DNA of 22,018 nt. It comes from Bacteroidales bacterium UBA3868. Its GTDB lineage: Bacteria > Bacteroidota > Bacteroidia > Bacteroidales > WCHB1-69. Under the pieces are notes generated by a model. That model was given only the letters and a program-made list of their open reading frames with translations, was not told where the DNA came from and searched no databases. Below, in pieces: positions 17,047-22,018 of this stretch. Location: the NCBI GenBank assembly GCA_002392325.1, contig DGGS01000004.1:1-22018 (forward strand). The letters are read 5' to 3'. The position numbers and the translations under genes are program-made. Positions within the stretch are counted from its first letter, which is position 1, and each line of letters opens with the position of its first letter.

Positions 17047-18141
17047 TTACAGGATTTGCGCTTTCACATTGATTACTTGAATAGGGTTGTTCGGATCGTT
17101 CGTGATGATCTCAACCGTGCCCTGCTGGTTACCGGCACGAGTACTGGCTCTGAAAGTGACGATAACATTGGCCTTACCGCCTGCAGGCACTTCCTTGATG
17201 TCGGAGGCAACCTTGAACATTCCGTTGCTGGATTGTGTAGCACGCAGAATCAGAGGATCTTTACCCTTGTTGGTCACAACAATCGTTCTCTTCTCTTGAG
17301 CATTTTTCTGAACATGATCAAAATCGAGTTCTGTGGCGCTAAAATTCGCTACGGGAACAGTTTTCAGCTGTTTCTTGGTAAGTTTGGAGAAATCCTCACG
17401 AATATTAACGGAATAATAAACCATCTTCTTGGACTCAATGGAATCGTTGGTGGAAATCATGACACGGTCTTTCAGCTGGCCAAACTCGCCACGCTTGGAA
17501 GCATCATATTTCAGCACCAGGATACCATCTTGGCCCGGGAGAATGGATTGACCAAAAGAACGGTAAACTTCAGAAACATAACCATTGGATTCCACTTCAT
17601 AAGAAATCGGTCTGTTCCAGAAATTGTGAATCTGCAGTGTGTCCTTCACCGATTGAGTATTCAGCATGTCGTGTTTGAAGTTCGACTCCTTGATACGGGA
17701 CATGCCGTTGCCGGCACTAAAACCTGCTTTCTCAAAAATGGTAGGAGGGCGCTTGATCACTTCACCCTTGATGAAAATCATGTGAGGGGAGGAAGGTTTT
17801 TCACCTTTGAACTGCGGTTCGTTGGTCGTAACACGGATGTTCTTGTTGAACGCACCAGGACGATTGTAAGGATTGTATGTGGCTTCGATGTAGCCTTTCT
17901 GACCGGGAGCCACGGCATCATGGGTGTAGTTTGCGGCAGTACAACCGCAACCAGGGCGCACATTGGTAAGCACCAGATCACTGTCGCCAATATTGGTGAA
18001 TTCAAACACACCCGTTACCTTACCACCTTCTTCGCGAATTTTACCGAAATCATAGGTGGTTTTCTCAAATTGAATCTTGGGTTGCGCGAAGCAGAAAACT
18101 GCCACCGCAATCATAAGTACTGATAAACCAAGCTTTTTCAT
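17047..18141 (-). CDS. DUF1573 domain protein, exported
   Basis: This 364-residue protein has a signal peptide MKKLGLSVLMIAVAVFCFA|Q. It consists of tandem Ig-like beta-sandwich repeats of the DUF1573 type: the first at about 22-115 with FEKTTYDFGKI and FEFTNIGDSDLVLTNVRPGC, including the conserved GCGCT at 64-68; a divergent middle part at about 125-245; and a last repeat at about 268-355 (TELDFDHVQKNAQEKRTIVV). Such proteins are common envelope proteins in Bacteroidetes, but their role is unknown. It follows mpl by 24 bp and also has its own -7 box within the mpl 3' end. It is convergent with the thioredoxin-like gene. A long plus-strand frame across it is an antisense shadow. Confidence 0.93.
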   Translation of the reverse strand: MKKLGLSVLMIAVAVFCFAQPKIQFEKTTYDFGKIREEGGKVTGVFEFTNIGDSDLVLTNVRPGCGCTAANYTHDAVAPGQKGYIEATYNPYNRPGAFNKNIRVTTNEPQFKGEKPSSPHMIFIKGEVIKRPPTIFEKAGFSAGNGMSRIKESNFKHDMLNTQSVKDTLQIHNFWNRPISYEVESNGYVSEVYRSFGQSILPGQDGILVLKYDASKRGEFGQLKDRVMISTNDSIESKKMVYYSVNIREDFSKLTKKQLKTVPVANFSATELDFDHVQKNAQEKRTIVVTNKGKDPLILRATQSSNGMFKVASDIKEVPAGGKANVIVTFRASTRAGNQQGTVEIITNDPNNPIQVINVKAQIL

Positions 18142-18165
18142 AGTATTATTTATTTTTTGATTGTT

Positions 18166-19536
18166 TTATTTTTGAGCGCGCAAAGATATAATTTTTTCTC
18201 CCAGTTCGGAAATATTTAATCCATTAAAATCACCTGATGACATCAGCAAAAAAACAGTGTTTTTCGGATTGATTCTCAATAAGTTATCTTTAAGTAAAGA
18301 AGAATCGTTGAAGATTTGGATATCCTCTCTTCCGAAAGCGTTGAAAATCATTTCGGGAGTTATGGGAGGAAGTTTTTTCAATTTAATGGCTTCTGGAGAA
18401 TAATAAATTATGGCTGTGTCCGACTCGTTCATCGCACCCGCATATTGCGCCAAAAACTTTTCGGTCAAACTGCTGAAAGTGTGCAACTCCATACAGGCCA
18501 CCAAATGCCGGTCAGGGAACTGCTCTCGCACCGCCGAGATGGTGGCTTTGAGCTTAGAGGGAGAGTGCGCAAAATCCTTATATACAGCACAATCACCGCT
18601 CTTCGTCACCAATTCAAGACGCTTTGAAGCGCCTTTGAAGGTGGAGATGGCCTTATAGAAATCCTCCTCTCCTACTCCAACCGCCATGCATGCGTAGCGC
18701 GCCGCATTGAGGTTGGTCAAGTTGTGCTTTCCGAAAATCTGCAGCGGATACTCTCCATAAGGTGTTTCCAGGTAGGTTACACCATCAGTAATGTGATGAG
18801 GATGAACCCCATACGGCTGTTTGTGCGTTCCTGTGATACGCTCACTCAACTTCGGGAGCACCTCATCATCCTCACAGTATATGAACTTGCCGTCAGCCGG
18901 TATCATATTGGCGAAAATCTCAAACTGCTCCACATAGATGTCAAATGTCGGGAAAACATTGATATGATCCCAGGCAATTCCACTCACAATGCCGATAGTG
19001 GGCTGATACACATGGAATTTCGGACGGCGGTCAATGGGTGAAGTCAGGTATTCGTCCCCCTCGATAACCATGATTTTGGCCTCTTCCGAAAGTTTCACCA
19101 TAACCTCAAAACCGTCCAATTGCGCACCCACCATGTAGTCGCAATCGATATGGTTTTGCTGCAAAACATGAATAATCATTGAAGTGATGGTGGTTTTGCC
19201 ATGGCTTCCCCCTACCACAATGCGGATTTTGTCTTTGCTTTGTTCGTACAGATATTCCGGATATGAATAAATTTTCAGTCCAAGTTCCTTTGCCTTAACC
19301 AATTCAGGGTTGTCAATACGGGCGTGCATACCCAGAATGATGGCGTCCAAGTCAGGCGTAATGCGCTCGGGGTGCCAGCCAATAGATTCGGGAAGAATGC
19401 CATATTTGGCCAGGCGCCCCTTAGCGGGTTCAAAAATCTCATCATCGGAACCGGTGACTTCAAATCCTTTCAGTTTCAAGGCGATAGCCAAGTTGTGCAT
19501 GGCACTACCGCCGATAGCGATAAAGTGTACTTTCAT
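18166..19536 (-). CDS. mpl: UDP-N-acetylmuramate:L-Ala-gamma-D-Glu-meso-DAP ligase
   Basis: Mpl is a Mur-ligase-family enzyme that attaches recycled tripeptide directly to UDP-MurNAc in peptidoglycan recycling. From the ATG at 19536 the protein has 456 residues. It starts MKVHFIAIGGSAMHNLAIAL, the nucleotide-binding N-domain typical of MurC/Mpl. The central ATP-binding P-loop is GSHGKTT (110-116), followed by VIEGDEYLTSPIDRRPKF and GIAWDHINVFPTF, which favour Mpl over MurC. The C-terminal domain includes KDFAHSPSKLKAT. A longer frame from a TTG at 19560 is excluded, since that TTG is part of the -7 promoter box. The 456-residue length is typical. Confidence 0.95.
   Translation of the reverse strand: MKVHFIAIGGSAMHNLAIALKLKGFEVTGSDDEIFEPAKGRLAKYGILPESIGWHPERITPDLDAIILGMHARIDNPELVKAKELGLKIYSYPEYLYEQSKDKIRIVVGGSHGKTTITSMIIHVLQQNHIDCDYMVGAQLDGFEVMVKLSEEAKIMVIEGDEYLTSPIDRRPKFHVYQPTIGIVSGIAWDHINVFPTFDIYVEQFEIFANMIPADGKFIYCEDDEVLPKLSERITGTHKQPYGVHPHHITDGVTYLETPYGEYPLQIFGKHNLTNLNAARYACMAVGVGEEDFYKAISTFKGASKRLELVTKSGDCAVYKDFAHSPSKLKATISAVREQFPDRHLVACMELHTFSSLTEKFLAQYAGAMNESDTAIIYYSPEAIKLKKLPPITPEMIFNAFGREDIQIFNDSSLLKDNLLRINPKNTVFLLMSSGDFNGLNISELGEKIISLRAQK
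18181..18188 (-). promoter_or_regulatory. Internal promoter -7 box for the DUF1573 gene
   Basis: On the minus strand TATCTTTG, followed by C, is a perfect consensus box within the last codons of mpl, 39 bp before the DUF1573 start. TTTC lies 20 bp upstream in place of TTTG. The DUF1573 gene can therefore be transcribed apart from mpl. Confidence 0.5.
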
Positions 19537-19557
19537 AGGTAGTTTGGTTTTAGCGGG

Positions 19558-19565
19558 CAAAAATA
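19558..19565 (-). promoter_or_regulatory. Promoter -7 box of mpl
   Basis: On the minus strand TATTTTTG (TAnnTTTG) lies 21 bp before the ATG at 19536. The upstream region is T-rich without a clear TTG. It lies back to back with the apbE promoter, 32 bp away. Confidence 0.5.
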
Positions 19566-19597
19566 ACGAAAAAAGAACGAAAAGTTTATGTTTTTAT

Positions 19598-19605
19598 TAT
19601 TTTTG
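19598..19605 (+). promoter_or_regulatory. Promoter -7 box of apbE
   Basis: TATTTTTG lies 14 bp before the first apbE ATG, so the expected transcript would have a leader of only about 8-10 nt. The -33 region overlaps the mpl promoter and has no clear TTG. Confidence 0.45.
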
Positions 19606-19619
19606 CGTTTTATTTGAAA

Positions 19620-20597
19620 ATGATGAAAAAGACAATCCATATTCTCCTGCTTCTGATTCTGTGCGCAAGTTGCCGACAACAACCCATCCAGCACTTGGAA
19701 GGCACCGCCTTCGGCACCTTATATCATGTCACATATCTTGGGCAATCATCCGCAAGTCTGCCACGCCAAGTGGATTCCGTACTCAAAGAGGTGAATAGCA
19801 CTTTCTCCATTTTTGACACCACTTCTATCATCTCGCAAATAAATCAAGGTCAGGATATTACGCCAAATGAATCCTTCCTGACCATTCTGCAGAAATCCTT
19901 GGAAATCAGCCGCGAGACAAACGGCGCTTTCGACTGCACCTGCCAACCGTTGATCGAGTTGTGGGGATTCGGGAGGAAAAACCAAAAGACGGTGGTCCCG
20001 CAAGCGCAAATTGACTCCGTCAAACAATTTGTTGGCAGTCAGTTGGTTACCGTTCAAAACGGACGCATTGTCAAGGCAGACCCGCGCGTGCAACTCAACT
20101 TCAACGCCATTGCCAAGGGCTATGCAGTGGACCAAGTGGCACGGTTTTTGAAAGAACAGGGTTATGGCAACTGTATCGTGGAAATCGGCGGCGAGATTGT
20201 CGCATTGGGCACGAAAAACGGGAAACCATGGCGTGTTGGCATCCAAGTGCCCACGGAAACCGCCGACGGTCCGACTGAGAGCAGCGAGCGTTTCGACCTG
20301 CGCGACCGCGCGGTGGCCACCTCCGGCAACTACCGCAACTACTTTGAGCAGGACGGCGTGCGCTACACCCACATCCTGGATCCCGTCACCGGCAAGCCGG
20401 AACAAAGCAACCTGCTGAGTGTCACCGTCATAGCCCCCGACTGCATGACTGCCGACGCCTACGCCACCGCCTTCATGGTGCTCGGCATGGAGGCCTCGTA
20501 TAAGGTGCTTGACACACACCCCGAACTCAAAGCCTGGTTCATCTATGATGACCAAGGCAAATATATTGTAAAGGCGTACGGCCGTACGTCTCAATAA
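19620..20597 (+). CDS. apbE: FAD:protein FMN transferase, lipoprotein
   Basis: ApbE transfers FMN from FAD to a threonine of target proteins outside the cytoplasm, such as Na+-translocating NADH:quinone reductase or RNF subunits. The 325-residue product has a lipoprotein signal (MMKKTIHILLLLILCAS, Cys18). Family motifs are present in order: GTAFGTLYHVTY, FSIFD, FNAIAKGYAVDQVA, CIVEIGGEIVALG, RAVATSGNYRNYF, RYTHILDPVTGKP and DCMTADAYATAFMVLG (metal and FAD binding). Two ATGs adjoin (19620 and 19623); MKK from 19623 is equally possible. The last residues YGRTSQ are encoded by a palindromic repeat that runs through the stop codon, so the natural C-terminus may once have been different. Target genes are not in the window. 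Confidence 0.95.
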   Translation: MMKKTIHILLLLILCASCRQQPIQHLEGTAFGTLYHVTYLGQSSASLPRQVDSVLKEVNSTFSIFDTTSIISQINQGQDITPNESFLTILQKSLEISRETNGAFDCTCQPLIELWGFGRKNQKTVVPQAQIDSVKQFVGSQLVTVQNGRIVKADPRVQLNFNAIAKGYAVDQVARFLKEQGYGNCIVEIGGEIVALGTKNGKPWRVGIQVPTETADGPTESSERFDLRDRAVATSGNYRNYFEQDGVRYTHILDPVTGKPEQSNLLSVTVIAPDCMTADAYATAFMVLGMEASYKVLDTHPELKAWFIYDDQGKYIVKAYGRTSQ

Positions 20598-20632
20598 TAA
20601 AGAATAAAGTAAAGACGCACGGCCGTGCGTCT
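20575..20632. repeat. Pair of GGCCGT-centred palindromic repeats
   Basis: Copy 1 (20575-20588) is the perfect 14-bp palindrome CGTACGGCCGTACG inside the apbE 3' end. Copy 2 (20613-20632) is the perfect 20-bp palindrome AGACGCACGGCCGTGCGTCT, 7 bp before the rnr start. Both are followed by CGTCTCAA or GCGTCTCAA and are separated by an AT-rich stretch with the apbE stop. They resemble the short palindromic intergenic repeats (GAGACGCA...TGCGTCTC type) scattered in many Bacteroidetes genomes. Confidence 0.8.
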
Positions 20633-20639
20633 CAACACT

Positions 20640-22018
20640 ATGAAAGACTTATCAAAAAAAATCCTGGAATCCCTGTCACAGGACAAAAACGAAAAACTCA
20701 ACTACAAACAAATCGCCGCGAAAGTCGGCATATACGACAAAAAAGGTCGTGAGGAGGTCAAAGAGCACATCGACCGCCTGGTGGCGGCCAAACTATTGCT
20801 CAAGGCCGGCCGCGGCAAGTACCGCGTCAACTACAAGCAGCTGAAAGGCAAGGATAACGGCCGCAACTACATCATCGGCAAGATTGAGATGAAGCGTAGC
20901 GGCATGGCCTTTGTCATCCCGCAAAACGACACCAACGACACGCGCGACGAATCGCTGGCAGAGGACATCTTCATCGCCGACGGCAACCTGGGCAATGCGC
21001 TGAACAACGACATTGTCAAGGTGGTCGTATTCCCTCTTCGAAAAGGGAAACGCCCTGAAGGCCAAGTGGTTGAAGTGATTCAACGGAGCAAAAAACAGAT
21101 CGTGGGCACCATCTCCATCCGCAAGAGCGTGGCCTACTTCATCCCCGACAACGCCTATTTCCGTCGCGACATCATCATCCCCGGACGGCTGCTCAAGAAA
21201 GCCAAATCCGGCGACAAAGTGGTGGTGGTGATTGTTGATTGGCCATCAGGGACACGCAGTCCGCTGGGCGAGGTCATCCATGTGCTGGGCAAACCCGGCG
21301 ACAACAATGTGGAGATGCTGGCCATTCTGGCGGAGAACGACTTCCCGCTCAAATTCCCCGACAAGGTGGAAGAGGAGGCCAACAACATCCCGAAAAACAT
21401 CCCGGAGAGCGAGATCAACAAGCGCCGCGATTTCCGCAACATCACCACCTTCACCATCGACCCTGCGGATGCCAAGGACTTCGACGATGCGCTGTCGTTT
21501 GAGAAACTCGACAATGGCCTGTACCGCATCGGCATTCACATTGCGGATGTCACTCACTATGTGCGCCCGGGCACCGCGCTCGATGCGGAGGCATACGACC
21601 GTGGCACATCCGTGTATCTGGTGGACCGCACCATCCCCATGCTGCCGGAAGCACTCTCCAACAACCTTTGCTCCTTGCGCCCGCACGAGGACAAACTGTG
21701 CTACAGTGCCGTGTTCGACTTGGACGACAACGCCAAAGTGCACAAGGAGTGGTTCGGGCACACCGTCATCAACTCCGACCGTCGCTTCGACTATGAACAG
21801 GCGCAGCAAATCATTGAAACCGGCGAAGGCGACCTGTCGGATGTATTGCTGAAGCTCAATGCGTTAGCGCAAATTATGCGCAAAAAGCGCTTCGACAACA
21901 ACGCCATCAATTTTGAAACCGAAGAAGTGAAATTCAAACTGGACGAGCAAGGGCATCCCATCGGAGTATATCTTAAAGAACAGAAAGAAGCCAACTGGCT
22001 CATCGAGGAGTTCATGCT
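20640..22018 (+). CDS. rnr: Ribonuclease R (RNB family 3'-5' exoribonuclease), 3' part outside the window
   Basis: RNase R is a processive 3'-5' exoribonuclease that can degrade structured RNA. The frame is open from the ATG at 20640 to the window end (459 full codons). The order is: winged-helix domain at about 1-65 (YKQIAAKVGIYDKKGREEV), cold-shock OB domains at about 80-235 (GKIEMKRSGMAFVI, EDIFIADGNLGNALNNDIVKV), then the RNB domain with the catalytic aspartate cluster Asp274, Asp280, Asp282, Asp283 in DPADAKDFDDAL. These match Asp272/278/280/281 of E. coli RNase R. The winged-helix domain favours RNase R over RNase II. It lies 42 bp after apbE with no promoter seen, directly after a 20-bp palindrome. 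The C-terminal part of RNB, S1 and the basic tail are beyond the window. Confidence 0.95.
   Translation, partial: MKDLSKKILESLSQDKNEKLNYKQIAAKVGIYDKKGREEVKEHIDRLVAAKLLLKAGRGKYRVNYKQLKGKDNGRNYIIGKIEMKRSGMAFVIPQNDTNDTRDESLAEDIFIADGNLGNALNNDIVKVVVFPLRKGKRPEGQVVEVIQRSKKQIVGTISIRKSVAYFIPDNAYFRRDIIIPGRLLKKAKSGDKVVVVIVDWPSGTRSPLGEVIHVLGKPGDNNVEMLAILAENDFPLKFPDKVEEEANNIPKNIPESEINKRRDFRNITTFTIDPADAKDFDDALSFEKLDNGLYRIGIHIADVTHYVRPGTALDAEAYDRGTSVYLVDRTIPMLPEALSNNLCSLRPHEDKLCYSAVFDLDDNAKVHKEWFGHTVINSDRRFDYEQAQQIIETGEGDLSDVLLKLNALAQIMRKKRFDNNAINFETEEVKFKLDEQGHPIGVYLKEQKEANWLIEEFM

Noticed and set aside
17023..18123. Plus-strand open frame of 366 codons
   Set aside because: It is the exact antisense of the DUF1573 gene, which has a signal peptide, domain repeats and a promoter. 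The plus-strand product shows no recognisable domain and its start lies next to the terminator.
19537..19560. TTG start of mpl giving eight additional residues
   Set aside because: The TTG is part of the TATTTTTG promoter box, so it would not be in the transcript; the ATG at 19536 gives the normal N-terminus.

Overview
The window looks like chromosomal DNA of a member of the Bacteroidetes, most likely the order Bacteroidales. Four observations support this: (i) promoters of the phylum-specific TAnnTTTG (-7) type stand in front of most transcription units, and classical Shine-Dalgarno sites are nearly absent; (ii) ribosomal proteins S4 and L36 are the zinc-ligand-free versions; (iii) there are secreted or lipoprotein-type enzymes typical of the group (M3 peptidase, DUF1573 protein, thioredoxin-like protein with a long N-terminal region, ApbE lipoprotein); (iv) DUF58, RadC, Nnr, Mpl and RNase R are of the expected type. 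I see no tRNA, rRNA, CRISPR array, transposase or phage gene.

Layout. 1-5020 (minus strand) is the 3' half of the spc/alpha ribosomal cluster: rpmD, rplO, secY, map, infA, rpmJ, rpsM, rpsK, rpsD and the start of rpoA. The usual upstream neighbour rpsE is missing. Instead there is a leader of about 300 bp with its own promoter(s), then ligA (NAD-dependent DNA ligase) and an M3-family peptidase gene, all on the same strand. 9544-10007 is a divergent control region. From 10008 on the plus strand come a small unrecognised secreted protein and an unrecognised 549-residue exported protein with a thioredoxin-like C-terminus. Next are a DUF58 gene overlapping radC, a bifunctional NAD(P)HX repair gene, and a thioredoxin-like exported protein that ends at a strong bidirectional terminator (about 17000). 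Facing it on the minus strand are mpl (peptidoglycan recycling ligase) and a DUF1573 gene. Divergent from mpl is apbE (flavin transferase lipoprotein), followed by rnr (RNase R), which runs off the window.

Most genes are housekeeping: translation and protein export (ribosomal proteins, IF-1, Map, SecY), DNA repair (LigA, possibly RadC), metabolite repair (Nnr), cell-wall recycling (Mpl) and RNA decay (RNase R). The unusual material is between and beside the genes: a pair of inverted 7-bp repeat arrays and a triple 11-bp repeat between rpsD and rpoA; the break of the ribosomal operon at rpmD with a leader carrying two ATGA-overlapping mini-ORFs; two GGCCGT-centred palindromes, one of which encodes the last residues of ApbE while the other sits directly before the rnr start; and the two-gene secreted unit at 10008-12192, the best candidate for something undescribed. 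Nothing here proves a new system.
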